Below are positions 22,619 to 33,971 of a DNA stretch of 64,000 nucleotides, one piece after another. Made by a program: the position numbers and the translations under genes. Each line of letters starts with the position of its first letter. Within the stretch, counting starts at the first letter, position 1. Below the pieces are notes generated by a model. That model was not told where the DNA came from. It ran no database searches and saw only the letters and a program-made list of their open reading frames with translations. Source of the DNA: Albugo candida (taxonomy: Eukaryota > Oomycota > Peronosporomycetes > Albuginales > Albuginaceae). The stretch spans positions 124,001-188,000 of the forward strand of contig CAJNAR010000161.1 in NCBI GenBank assembly GCA_905220665.1, written 5' to 3'.

Positions 22619-23688
22619 TCAGAACCGTATTACATTGTTTGAGGTTGCCATGTGTTTCTTTCCCGGTTTTGTCGTTGATGCCAACGCCTTGTTCGAATTG
22701 ATCGGAGCTACAGTTTCCTCAATCTCCTCTCCTTTCGTTACTTTCCCCACACAAGCATCAGATTGGGAAGAACGTATTGCTGGTAACTTTGTGAATGACA
22801 TGGGGGAATAATAAATTGGGAGTGCAACCGATTCATTTGTCTTCAAATGAATTGCTTGAATTCCGTTCCATTTTTTTCCAATCAAAGACGCGCATCGTTG
22901 CATTCCGACCATAATATTCTCGACAATTTGATCAACACCCATACCGAAATGAGCAATGCGTATATTCATGCAGGCTCCGCAGCTTACAAACATGAATGTC
23001 TGTTTCTCCACCGCTCGAAGATTCTGTGTAAAGTTTGCTCGGGAAATGCGCACAGGAACTGGTTGTTTTTTCACACGAATAAACACCTACAGTGAGAGTG
23101 CTGATCAATGAAACTGATAAACAGATAATGATGAAATACCTTTCCAACTGGAGACTTGAGGTACGGCAGAATGCGATCGTCTGCAAGAAACAAATCGTAA
23201 GCTCCCACTAAAGTTCGTCTATCTTCAAATCGGGCAAAATTTTTGCGTAATTTCTTCAAAGTCATGACTTTTGTCAATCCTTCCACTGGGTCTTCCTTCA
23301 GTATCTTTTTCACACGTTCTTTGTCGGTGTCTTTGACGAGCAAACACATTTCCGGTTGTTTTCGAATGGCATGCGGAAGCTCACTAGACACACGCAGCGT
23401 CAATTAAATGATGCAAAGAAATTGTGAATTATTTACATCGGAATGGGCTTTAGCGATGCTTTGGATGGTATTTTTTTGCGCTGGATAATGCACGAGAGGG
23501 ATTGATTTTCTTCAATTAATTGCTGTTTAGTTCGATCCTTCTTTTGTTTTTCTATATAAATCTGAAGCGCTATCACAGCTTTTCGCACCTACATTTCCAT
23601 TTGTCATTACAGAATACCCAAAATTCCTCTCATTCGATGCAGTATGTACCTGAGCCTCATCCATTGGTGAGCATCGATTTCCAAGCAT
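22619..23688 (-). CDS. Ribosomal L1 domain protein, RSL1D1/Utp30 type
   Basis: Four exons: 23,650-23,688, 23,437-23,588, 23,140-23,383 and 22,619-23,086, giving 300 residues; all three introns are 53-61 bp GT..AG with consistent phases. An in-frame TAA lies 18 bp upstream of the ATG. The order of conserved segments matches the nucleolar L1-like family: IELPHAIR, MCLLVKD, VMTLKKLRKNFARFEDRR, YDLFLADDRILPYL, the GK/K-rich PVPVRI strand, MNIRIAHFGMGVDQIVENI and a basic, low-complexity tail. The family acts in assembly of the small ribosomal subunit in the nucleolus. It is divergent from the TPR-like gene with 185 bp between the two ATGs, which must contain both promoters. Confidence 0.88.
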
Positions 23689-23873
23689 TTTGACGTAAGG
23701 TGAATCTTAGCCAATGATGTGGCTAGTTGCTATTCTCATATCTGATTCGTATCACTGATTGGTGTAATTTATTGCTATGACGCTTCGATTGGCTAGTATT
23801 GTGTGCCTGTATTAACGAATACCAACAAATTCTTACAGGACAAGTAGATTTCCTTTTTGGGTCGCGCGCGCGA

Positions 23874-26800
23874 ATGGAAAGAAAAAACGAGAATGTTTGC
23901 GAGGATTCCTTGTCGCCTTCTAAGACCGGAGCGGCGAGTTCTCTTGCAAAATCGATCAATCAAGGTCTCCCTTCCGTTTCCCTCCTCCACACACCTCTTT
24001 ACGCTCAATTTGATGCTTTCTAGAGCAAATAATTCATGAAATGGAGCAAAAATATTATCAGGCGAAAAATGAAGTCAAAAAGCTACAAAAAGACAAGAAA
24101 AAGGTCGCCATGGAAGCTCAAAATCTCCGTACGCGTTTGTATATTCATTTCCCCCAAAATTGCTGAATCATATTCTTTGCTCTCACTGATAGAAAAAGCT
24201 TGGGATGAGCTTCAACGCGTCCATTCAGAGCAGGAAATGCAAGTGATGGAGCTGCGCAGTCATAAAGCAGAAATGGAGGCGAAGAATGGTCAGTTAAAAG
24301 TTCAATTAGAAGCGGCTCAAAACAGCGCGGAAAGACAGCGGAAAGAAAAGGACCAGTTGCACGGTACGATGATGCAATCGATACAAATTGATGAACATTA
24401 ACCATCCGTTATATCACAGAAACTGTTCAAAGTCAGTTGGAAGAGGTCATCAGACTTCAGCAACAAAATGTGGAAGCTCATCGAAAAATCACTGACGTGC
24501 AAGTGGAGCTGGAAACTCTACGGCAAACTCATGTTCGAGTGGAGAAAGAAAGAGATAGCCAAGCTCAGCACGTAGAGTGGCTGGAACGTCACTTCAGTGA
24601 TAAAACCAAGCAGCTTCAAGCTGTGCGTCAGAGTTTGTATGTGAAGGAGGCTGAGCTGGAGTCGTGCAAATCAGCAAACAGCGAGGAGACGCATGCTTTG
24701 AAAGCACAGCTTGAGAGTTGTCGACTGTCGAATAAGAACATGGAGAAGAAAATGCTTTCGCTTCAGGAACAGTTGAAAGAAAGTCAAAGCACCCAAATTG
24801 AAGAACACGATCAATTTCAAAATGAATTACGAACACAATCGCGTCTTGTGTCACTGTACAAAGAAGCCGCAGAAGCTGCTACCAAAAAGGTTGAGGAGAT
24901 TGAACCTCGATGTCGAGATTTGGAGACAGCGCTAGCAAATGCCAAAGAAGCTCTGTTGAAAGAAAGCGACCGCACAAGGCAACAAATTCAGCATATTTTT
25001 GACGAGCAATCAGCAGCTTCTGAAAGTCAGATTGCTGAATTGGAGATGAAGCTATCTGAAGCGAATGAAAGAGTGAAAGATATAGAGCAAAAAAATGAAA
25101 GAATCGTTCAGGATGCAGCAGCCATATCGAAGTTATCTCCGGGAGCAGCGGAAGCACATCTTAGCGCCCACGGGCTCACACCAAAGCAATTGTTCGATCA
25201 TATCGTGGAATTGAAAGAGACACTTGCGAAAGAGCAAAACGAGAAAGAAAAGGTGGAGATGTATCTTGAACGGATCGTTAAAGAAGTGGAAGAGAAAGCT
25301 CCTATTCTGAAAAATCTTCATCTAGATCACCAACGATCAGTCACTGCTCAATTAAAAGTGACAGAACGACTGGAAGTGTGTATGCATGAACTCGAGCAAG
25401 CAAAGACAAGCGAAATGGCAGCAAGGCGGGAGAAAGTAGCTACCGAGCGCAAATGTGATCTTCTCGAACATTCAGTTAATGATTTATCTAGACAAATCCA
25501 GCATTTATTATTCCGAGCTCACAACACCGATCTAAAAGAAGACACAGTGAAGGCCGGTACCATCGCTTCCGAAAATCTCGTAGTGTTTGACGATGTAATT
25601 GAATTGCAAACTCGCAATCGCCAACTCTTGAAAGTTGTGAGAGAACTGAGTGCATCGAAAAAGGCTCGACTTGTGTCCATTGAAGATGGCTCCGATGGAG
25701 TGGTTTCTCACTTCAGCAACTCAGACGAAGAAGCGACAGACTCGGAAGCGAATGACGAAGTCAGAGAACGCTTGGAATTGTCTCACGCTGAATTGGAACG
25801 ACTTCGAAATGAACGAGAAGAAGAACGGAAAATGGTGGCAGCTATCGTCAAGCAACGAGATATGTACCGCGTGCTTTTGGCTCAATCTGACAGTAAATTT
25901 ACGAGTGGTAAACATACAACGCCCGTGGCAGCGGAAGGATGTTCACCGAGCCAGAAAACGTCGTTTGATTCGGCGGCCGCTGCGTATACACTTCGCGAAT
26001 TGCAATCAGAGTTTATGAAGTACAAACAAGATAAGCAGGTCAATGTGAAAATGCTGCAGGAATCACAAGAAAAATTACAAACAGAACTCACACAAACCAG
26101 AAAGAAGAAAATTGAGGCTGAGGTTGAGTTGCAATGCACAAAAGATCGCCTCCAGTTTTACGAAGAAAGGTGTCGTGATGCTGAGGCAGAAAGCGTTCGA
26201 TTGAGTGCCAAGTCGGAGCAGTTTGCCGGTCTTTTACTTCAGCATGAGAAACACCTCAATGAGCTTCAAACTCGGCTGGACTCTGAGACACAAACACTGC
26301 ATGCTGCTCGCGTTAGTAAAGAGAGTGCCAATCGAGAAGTTCAATTCTGTAAAAGTCATATATCCGAGCTTCAAGAAGAACTCAAAACAGTCAGAAACGA
26401 TAACACGAGTATTCTGCAATTGCTGGAATTGACGAGAAGATCAGAGGCGACATCAGCGGAGAATGAAGCAAGAGAAAAAGTATCTATAATCCAACGCGTA
26501 AAAGATTTGGAATTGCAGCTCAAAGACGTTCAGGACAAGTCCGAGGCACAGGAAGCTCTAGCATCAGTCAATCTGGTTCATGTACAGCATGAAAAGAAAA
26601 CTCTGGAGAAGGCATTTGAAGAGCTCAAGAAGAAGGATAACGAACATGTGGTCATGATATCGCGATTCGAAGAACAAACAAAGGCGTTAGAATCGAACAA
26701 AATTCTTTTACAGGACGAAGTCACGCACCTACGGACTGAATTGGACAAAGGTGTCAATGTCGCAGCTTCCGATCGTATCGCTGCACTCGAATTGGAATTG

Positions 26801-29314
26801 AGAGATGCTCAACGAGCAAAACAATTGATCGAAGTGGCGAAGAAAAGCCTGGAAGAAAATGCTCTCAAGTACAAAGTGCTCGCAGAAGCGAACGAAAAGA
26901 GTCTGAATGAACTCTCTACCGCGAGTGAAAAGTGGAAGCTGTCTTATGAAGAATCGATCACGCATTTGAAGCTTGAGAATGACACTAAAGAGAAGGAACT
27001 CGCCGCTGTACGGACTCGGTTAAAAGATCACGTGGCTGAAGAAAGCGTCATCAGAAAGCAACTAGATACTGAAAGTATGAGGAGAATCGACGCTGAAAGA
27101 AGTGCCAAGGAAGCACTCGAAGTGCAACGGGTCCGTCAAGAAGCTGCTGAGAAACAGATGAACGCGTTTCAAAGCGAAATGAAAGCACTTCAGAGTCGCT
27201 TGAAGATTGCTGAGGAGAATTATGAACGTGAATTACAACTTCATGCGAATCAAGTCGCTAGAACGGTTTGTTCAAGAAAATCGAATGAGGAAGAGAATCA
27301 CAAGAGGCAAGAATTGGAAAACTCAGTCGCGGATTTAACAAGCAGGCTAAAGTGCATCCAAGACGAAGTGAATGTCGAGCGATCAGCTTCAGAAAATGAG
27401 CTGAAAGAAGCAAAGGAAGCTCTAAAGGCATTACAAGAACAAAATCAGCTCTTACACGCACAATTGGAACGCTCTTCAACTCAAATTCAACGCCTACAAG
27501 ACGACAAATTGACGTCCAAACCATACGCAACGGAGGACATCACGTGCTCCGAGAAAGAATTATACGATCTTCGCTGTATCGTTGCATTTCTGAGACGAGA
27601 AAATGAGATTTCCAACTCGAAATTGGAACTTTGCCGACAAGAAACTCAACGATTGAAATCACAAAATCAGACTCTGGAGACGGCAATCAAACGGCTCCGT
27701 TCGGAAATGCAAGAAATGAATGAAATGTCAAAGTCAAATGAGAAGGATTCCAAAGTATCGCCAAATGAGAGTGGAATGCGTTTAGCGCAAATCGAGCAAT
27801 TGAATCTTCTTCGAGAGAGTAATGCGACCTTACGCGACGAAAATGAACGGAATGTGTCAAAATTGAAACAACAAATCGTCAAAGTTGAAGCATTACAATC
27901 GGAATTCGAACCTCTGAAAAAGAGAGAATTGACGCTTTCGTCTCAATTGGAAAATCTGAAAGAAGAAATTGAAGTACTGAAAGAAGCCAACAAACGGTGG
28001 AAGGCTCGCGTCGATCAACTTGTCGAAAAGTATCAGCAAGTGGATCCCGCAGACTACGAAAAAGTGTGCAAAGAGCGCGATCAATTACTCAAAGACGTCG
28101 ATGCTCTCCGCTCGGAACGACTGAAATTAGCAAATGAATTGGAAGGCGCTCGATCGAATGAAGGAAAATCGGCCCAGGAAGCTCAATTAATGATTGAAAA
28201 TCTTCGGAAGCAATACGATCAAATCAAAGGATTTGCGAAAACATGGAAAGCCAAAGCAGAAGCATTCAGTAAGGAATTGGTTGAAAAGAAGAAAGAAGCA
28301 GACACATCAAAAGCGCGTGTCACCGAATTGGAAATGGAATCCCAAGTTCTGCAAAGCAAATCGGCGGAATTGGCGGCAATGAATGCTTCTTTGGCTGAAA
28401 AAGAACGACAGGAAATTCTCGACAAAGTTGAAAGCGAATCGAAACGCACTGTCCAATTGCGCGATTTTAATAATCGCTTACTTACGAGTTTGAAGACACT
28501 GAAGAAAGAGAACATGGATTTAAAGACTCAATTGGCGGAACAGGAGAAAGGCTCTGTCATTGAGGAAGGAAGCGTGTCAACGAGTCTGGTCACTTTTGTT
28601 CCCGAAGAAGCAGAATCGTCGACTGCTGAAGTAGCAAGCAGTATGCCGCCTTCTGCAAAGGAAGAAGATACAAAACTGTCAGCATCGGCAATCGCTCCGA
28701 AACCTCCATTAAGCGCATCGAAATCAGCGCTTTCCGCCGAAGAAAAACTTCGTATGTCAGTATTACAATCGATGAAAAAGCAGAAGCAAGCGCTTAAAGA
28801 CTCGAGCGAAAATGCAGCTACGACCCATCCACCGCTGATTCTATCGCAAACCGATGAAGCCAATGTAGAGAAAGAGACAACTGCATCGGCTTCGACTTCC
28901 GTGCCTTCCTTCCAGCCGCCAACATTTGCTTTTGCATCTGGCTCAGCGAAAGGATTGGTTTTTGGAAAGCCGGGAATCACACTTCCTGTTCCTTCTTCAC
29001 CAACACCAGCGTCGGGGATCATGATACCTGTGGACACCTCCAGCGAGAATGAGGCGACAGCTCAAGCCGCTCCGGAAGCCGATAAACGCATGCAACGCCT
29101 CGCGCGATTTGGAAATGCGGAGAAGGATTCCGACGCTTTTGGAGCGATTTTGACGAAACGACAGGCACCAGCAGTACTGGAAGGCATGCCGGCATTGAAA
29201 GTGGCCAAAACGAGCGACGATAGCGCTGTGGAATCCGCAGATCTCACCGATTCTTCCAAGCAAATCGATGCGATCGCTAAAGCGAATGAAAGTAACGAAG
29301 AAAACAAACCTTAA
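23874..29314 (+). CDS. TPR: TPR/Mlp1-like nuclear pore basket protein
   Basis: Four exons: 23,874-23,964, 24,024-24,128, 24,193-24,363 and 24,420-29,314, joining in phase to 1,753 residues (yeast Mlp1 about 1,875; human TPR about 2,360). From about residue 32 to 1,500 it is almost continuous heptad-repeat coiled coil. The segment around residues 1,165-1,200 (LYDLRCIVAFLRRENEISNSKL then ETQRLKSQ) is the TPR/MLP family signature. The last 230 residues are a low-complexity Ser/Ala/Pro/Glu tail with FG-poor composition and short basic motifs, as expected for the disordered nuclear tail. In the family this protein forms the nuclear basket filaments and works in mRNA export quality control and spindle checkpoint protein docking. 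The exon 1 start is inferred from splice phase. Confidence 0.9.
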
Positions 29315-29378
29315 CTGAAAGTTAAGATTGATAACGCTGTTATGTGTCTGTTGATATGAATTATAACTGTTCCATTAA

Positions 29379-29859
29379 ATGGTCCAAATGGCCGACCTCG
29401 GAATCGGTCGCTGCATGCGATTTTTACAGTCTTTTACGCGCGGGATGAAGAAGCATGAACATATATCAGGTAGAGCGAGACGAGGACTATTTGCTGGGCG
29501 GGATAAAGGATTTGGAAACAATGTGAGTCACTCAAAACGAAGGTAAATTACTTTACAAGTTTATTGCATCGTGCTAATCAACCGCTAGAACACGCCGCTC
29601 GTGGAAAGTGAACCATCAGTATAAGCATTTGTACAGCGAAGCACTCGATGAAAAGATTGGTCTCAACGTCACAACGCATACGCTTCGCTGTATCGATAAA
29701 ATCGGCGGTTTGGATAACTATTTGCAGAGCATTTCGGACGAACAAGAATTGGGAATCAAAGGGCTCAAAGCAAAGAATCGTATCGTCGAAGCTCTTCAAA
29801 CGCCAAAAGAAAACGATAAAAACTCTATGATGACACATCAATTAACACAGACGGGCTAA
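29379..29859 (+). CDS. Mitochondrial ribosomal protein bL28
   Basis: Two exons, 29,379-29,542 and 29,589-29,859, 144 residues. A TAA sits immediately upstream of the ATG; a second in-frame ATG at 29,388 is equally possible. The L28 signature spans the intron: RRGLFAGRDKGFGNNVSHSK, then RRTRRSWKVN, followed by the LRCIDKIGGLDNYL segment. Bacterial L28 is about 78 residues; the longer C-terminus is typical of the mitochondrial version. It is a structural component of the large mitoribosomal subunit. Its stop lies 17 bp from the stop of the convergent membrane protein gene. Confidence 0.9.
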
Positions 29860-29876
29860 CTGTTAAAAATTTGTCA

Positions 29877-31592
29877 TTAAATCTCGCCCTCGCTACATTC
29901 ACTCAGACGCGACAAATCGCATTCTTCCATAGACATACCGCTTGGTCCTGTTGGCCTGCTTAAGAGGGAAAAGTTTGCGATATCGCTGTCGAAATCGTCC
30001 ACGCTGACATCGGACATATCTGTACTTCGATCATTTTCACTGTATATGGAGTTTTCGCGCACGAGGTCTGAGAATGCCTGATCGATTATCGACGTATCAG
30101 ATTGCCACGAAGTTCGTAAACGCACTCGAGAATCATTGAGCGAATTTGTACTATCGCGAAGTCTACTTGCTGAAAAAATTGATGTAGTGTCACTGTTTGC
30201 TTGTATAGGGTCATCTTGTGTGAGACTATTGGCTGTAATATTCGAGTCTTTGAATTCCCATTGGATCGAACTTGGACCCCGTTGTTCCGATATTCGGAGT
30301 TGTGGTCTTCTAATCGGACTGTCACAGAACGAGTACAAATTCAGATTACCACTTAATTCAGATGACTGAGTGGGAGGTAGAGAACTCAGACTTGAAGTCG
30401 GACCGACGGAGGATTCCGAGTTTTGATCGCGTGAACTTGTTGTCGACATGTTGAGTATGCTTGTAGCCCATACATTTTGTGTGTTTGAAGCCGACATGTC
30501 GGGTGTGCTTGCGAGGCGGTCCATGTAAGAGTAAGAGGACGGTAAAGCTTCCGTAAATGAGATGCTTTTGGGGTCTTGTATAAAAGTCGCTTTGGGGAGA
30601 GTTGCATATTGGCGTACTGGAGAACTGATCTCACTTTGACCCGAAAACCGAGTTGTTGAGAGTGTATTGTTATTTCTTTGCTGGTGATAAATCACACTTT
30701 TGCCCGGTTGCTCCATTAAGTGATTAAAAGCCAATTGCTGCGCCTCTACTCGATCCGCAAGTTGATGATCGCGCTTTTTGCGAATGAAGAAAAGCAATCC
30801 GACTATTGCGAGGAGCACTCCAGCACCCATTACTAAAATGACCACAGTGCTCAATCTATCAGAACTGGAAGTCTTTGCATTTTTGTTGTTAATTGCTTCT
30901 TTTTCTTCCTTTTCCTCACTGGCGGACGATTGGATAGGTGGGAGAGGAGAAGTTCGTATCGACGGTTTTGGTGTTGTGTTCTTCACTGACGCGGGTGCAA
31001 CAACCGGAGGATTTTGAGGTTCTGAGATACGTTCTGATGAGGGATTCACTGTTGCTTCTGCTAAAATGGGTGTCGGTAGAGTTGGTGGAGTTGGAGTTGG
31101 TGGTGGAGTCGGTGGCGGAGTGGTTGGCGGAGGTGGAGTAGTTGGCGGAGGTGGAGTCGGTGGCGGAGGTGGAGTAGTTGGCGGAGGTGGAGTCGGTGGC
31201 GGAGGTGGAGTAGTTGGCGGAGGTGGAGGAGAAGGTTGTGTCGGTGGAGAAGGTTGTGTGGGTGGAGAAGGTTGTATGGGTGGAGAAGGTTGTATGGGTG
31301 GAGAAGGTTGTGTGGGTGGAGAAGGTTGTATGGGTGGAGAAGGTTGTGTGGGTGGAGAAGGTTGTATGGGTGGAGAAGGTTGTATGGGTGCAGAAGGAGG
31401 TTGTGAGGGAGATGAATCTGTTGGCGCTATAGAAGGATTTGTATGCGAAGGCTCTGATGAGGAGTCGTTCGAGATTTCATTGAGGGATCGAATTTGATCA
31501 AAATTTATTTGTATAAGTACGTTTTGCGTGCTGTAGAAGATATAGTGCGTGATCAAAATCACAAGAAGGTGAACGCATCGTGTTGATGCCAT
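29877..31592 (-). CDS. Single-pass membrane protein with proline-rich ectodomain
   Basis: 571 residues from ATG 31,592; the frame is open further up, with another ATG at 31,631, but the 31,592 start gives a clean signal peptide (ASTRCVHLLVILITHYIF). The ectodomain contains nine QPSPP[I/T] units and then PPTTPP/PPPTPPP runs (about residues 65-165), a cell-wall-extensin-like composition. One transmembrane helix follows at about 246-268 (VVILVMGAGVLLAIVGLLFFI) with a stop-transfer KKRDH. The cytoplasmic tail of about 300 residues is Ser/Thr/Asp-rich without a recognised domain and may be a phosphorylated signalling tail. Topology and tail resemble the gene at 44,488-45,792. No family is recognised; a wall-spanning sensor is a guess from architecture alone. 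Confidence 0.8.
   Translation of the reverse strand: MASTRCVHLLVILITHYIFYSTQNVLIQINFDQIRSLNEISNDSSSEPSHTNPSIAPTDSSPSQPPSAPIQPSPPIQPSPPTQPSPPIQPSPPTQPSPPIQPSPPIQPSPPTQPSPPTQPSPPPPPTTPPPPPTPPPPTTPPPPPTPPPPTTPPPPTTPPPTPPPTPTPPTLPTPILAEATVNPSSERISEPQNPPVVAPASVKNTTPKPSIRTSPLPPIQSSASEEKEEKEAINNKNAKTSSSDRLSTVVILVMGAGVLLAIVGLLFFIRKKRDHQLADRVEAQQLAFNHLMEQPGKSVIYHQQRNNNTLSTTRFSGQSEISSPVRQYATLPKATFIQDPKSISFTEALPSSYSYMDRLASTPDMSASNTQNVWATSILNMSTTSSRDQNSESSVGPTSSLSSLPPTQSSELSGNLNLYSFCDSPIRRPQLRISEQRGPSSIQWEFKDSNITANSLTQDDPIQANSDTTSIFSASRLRDSTNSLNDSRVRLRTSWQSDTSIIDQAFSDLVRENSIYSENDRSTDMSDVSVDDFDSDIANFSLLSRPTGPSGMSMEECDLSRLSECSEGEI
31228..31390. repeat. 18-bp coding minisatellite (nine units)
   Basis: Nine near-identical 18-bp units (plus-strand form GGTGGAGAAGGTTGTRTG) encode QPSPP[I/T] on the minus strand in the ectodomain of the membrane protein. 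It continues into a second, less regular array based on GGCGGAGGTGGAGT (about 31,085-31,225) encoding PPTTPP/PPTPPP. Variation between units is almost confined to one codon (ATA/ACA, isoleucine or threonine). Confidence 0.93.
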
Positions 31593-31639
31593 GTGGGGAA
31601 AAAAACGCACTTTGGAAGCGTAAAAGTGCAAATGGAAGT

Positions 31640-32056
31640 ATTCCGTACTGTGAGTGTAGACGATACTTGCCGATTACAAAAGTGTGGAAGTCACAGCGTG
31701 GTACGAGAACCGCCACATGGTGGCTAGGAGATGCTACAGGAGACATCTGTGTCCAGAGCTTCGCCAGGAACAGATTTACGACAGCTGATGTTACCGACTC
31801 TCGTTTCGACCTAACCCGCGGGAAAGAACGATACCTGATTGGATAGAACACAAGCTATAAATACCTTCAAGACAAATTTTGCAGAAAGGATTACGTTTTT
31901 ATTACTTGCATTTATATGATAAATTACCCATCGATACGCCCACGAAGAAAATGAAATTGTGTCCAACATTCATGACACATGTGTGCGTCGTCACCTGCGT
32001 AATTGTGATAATCTCTTTATCCCTTCTTCTTATGTCATTTGTATTCTTTCGCTCGT
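31640..32056. other. Intergenic region, no gene seen
   Basis: About 400 bp between the start of the proline-rich membrane protein gene and the stop of the Rab-type GTPase gene, both on the minus strand. It should hold the promoter of the former and terminator of the latter. A short plus-strand frame at 31,910-32,163 with a hydrophobic stretch overlaps GTPase exon 6 and is not convincing. Confidence 0.5.
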
Positions 32057-33596
32057 TTAGGTCACGACACAATTTTCTTTCCGGCGCCCGGCTTTTTCTT
32101 TATCTATCAACATTTTCTGAGTCATTTCAGCTACATAACGCCGGTTTAAGTTCAGAACAATGATAACAGATATCATACGATCGAGTTGAAGTATAAAAGC
32201 ATCTCGGGCGATTGTTTCCAACGCGCCACTCGTATTCTTCGATGTTTTCGCACTCGTTTCTACATAGATAAAACTTTATTATCGCGTCTCCTAAGATAAC
32301 ATCTGCGTACCAATAAAACGACAATTGTAGTGATTAGCAGTTCGTTCTCCATCTGCGCACGACACAGTTCGGTTCTCAAGATCGATCTTGTTGCCGACCA
32401 ATAGCATTGCGGGGAGCTGCGAAGAAAATTGTCGAATATTGCTCATCCAATATTCCACATCTATCGCAAAAAATCAATTTAGCAAGTATCGAATACGATT
32501 TACGCACTGTCAAAGCCACGTTTATCAGTCACGTCGTAGACCAAAACAATTCCATTTGCACCCTTATAATACGCTAAGTAAATATATCGATTGGGATTAA
32601 TTCCAACAATGAAAAGTAAATTCTTACTAGAAACAATCCGATGAAACCGCTCTTGACCCGCAGTGTCCCACATCTGTAAGGTGATATCTTCCTCCCCCAC
32701 CGAAATTTTCCCAAGTTTATAATCCACACTAAGAAGACCACAAACCCGTGAGAGACTTAGACTGTGTAAGCTTATTGGTACCCGGCAGTGGCCAACATCG
32801 AGTCTGAAAACGTATCACCCGAGAATACTCGCATCAAACTGGTTTTACCGACACCTGAGTCACCGAGTAGAAGTAGTTTGAGTTTATGTTTCCTATTGAA
32901 TCCAACACTCGGCATGGAAGCGGATCGAGACGCGTTCGAATGGGATAAATCGAATGATGGCGTTTGGATCGAGACCTTTGATTTTGCCTTGATCAATTTG
33001 GACTTGAGAAATAGAGCTCCTGTCGTGATCGACTGGCAATCAACTGTGAATGAGTGTACTTCAAGTGGTGTGTAGCTACCGACCTTGTTTAGTGTTTTCT
33101 CCGTTTTCAGCTTTTTTTCTTCCTCTTCTTCCAACTGTTTTTCTTCCATTTCTTCTTCCAATTGATACTGCTCGTTTGAACTCTGCGTCGAATGGATTTT
33201 CGTCAACTCTGAAGACAATTGTAATCCTTTCGAAAGAGCATCAAGCGCTTGTGCCGATAAGGCTCCTGTTGGCTCAAGAATTTCCACTTTCTTTCCACCA
33301 TGCAGTCTTCCATCCTGCAATTTGGTGACATCCACCGGCGTGGAGCCCAAAAGAAATATTTTTGACAACGCTGCAGCATGTTTTGCGATTTCTTGACTCG
33401 ATAGAGTCGAGTTTTGTTGACGCTCTTTTGTCGATGTAAAGCTTTGAGAGCGTTTACGTAACAGTTGGATTTCAGTTATTGCGTTCTCATCGATACAATG
33501 CTCAACACTGTCGCCGACGACCGAATGACTGCGAGAACGGCTGCGAGAACGGCTGTGCTCAATGTCGACTTCCCATGCTGTTTCACTTTCACTCAT
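32057..33596 (-). CDS. Rab-type small GTPase with long N-terminal extension
   Basis: Six exons: 32,782-33,596, 32,628-32,728, 32,508-32,573, 32,311-32,460, 32,179-32,259 and 32,057-32,130; phases agree throughout and yield 428 residues. Residues 1-238 are a Ser/Arg-, then Glu/Lys-rich extension with no known domain. The G domain follows: P-loop GDSGVGKT (245-252), switch I with TAGVDYK, WDTAGQERF, YYKGANGIVLVYDVTD, GNKIDL and ETSAK. Sequence style (WDTAGQERF, FDNVEYW) is Rab8/Rab1-like. The C-terminus ends CVVT, a single-cysteine CaaX-like prenylation box in place of the usual double-cysteine Rab ending. The ATG at 33,596 (MSESE) was preferred to one at 33,635 because a TTCTAG acceptor-like string lies between them. 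Expected to act in membrane traffic; the role of the extension is unknown. Confidence 0.85.
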
Positions 33597-33802
33597 AGTG
33601 ACACCTAGAATATATATTTTTAATGCCAATCTCAAATACTGCTGTTCGCAGTAAACGATTAAATCGATGATACAATCCGAAGATTGTGTGTTGAAAGCGC
33701 GCGGCGATCGAAGAGGTATACAGAGTATACAGCCGATCTTTCGTTTCGTTCTCGTCGTTAGTAACGGTACAAGCTACCAAACTGATAAATTACCGCACCA
33801 TC

Positions 33803-33838
33803 ATGTGGAGCGAAGGTGTTCTTATCTTCGCTCCACAT
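33803..33838. repeat. Perfect 13-bp inverted repeat (hairpin)
   Basis: Arms ATGTGGAGCGAAG (33,803-33,815) and CTTCGCTCCACAT (33,826-33,838) are perfectly complementary around a 10-base loop. It lies in the 375 bp between the start of the GTPase gene and the 3' end of the KH protein gene, both on the minus strand, so it could be in the GTPase promoter or downstream of the KH gene's stop. Confidence 0.9.
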
Positions 33839-33971
33839 CGCACCAATATCGTTAAACGACAATGACAAAAATCACAATTCAAAGGTAAAAAGAGTCATGT
33901 ACAGCATATAGGATGATATAGGTTATTCATTCCGAGAGATTTCCCGAAACGATTCAACTTAACTGCAACAG

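Noticed and set aside
28528..29037. Minus-strand open frame of 169 codons opposite the TPR-like gene
   Set aside because: Antisense shadow of the low-complexity tail; composition mirrors the coding strand and there is no independent homology.
31066..31497. Plus-strand Gly/Val-rich open frame of 143 codons
   Set aside because: It is the reverse reading of the proline-rich minisatellite of the membrane protein gene, not a glycine-rich protein gene.
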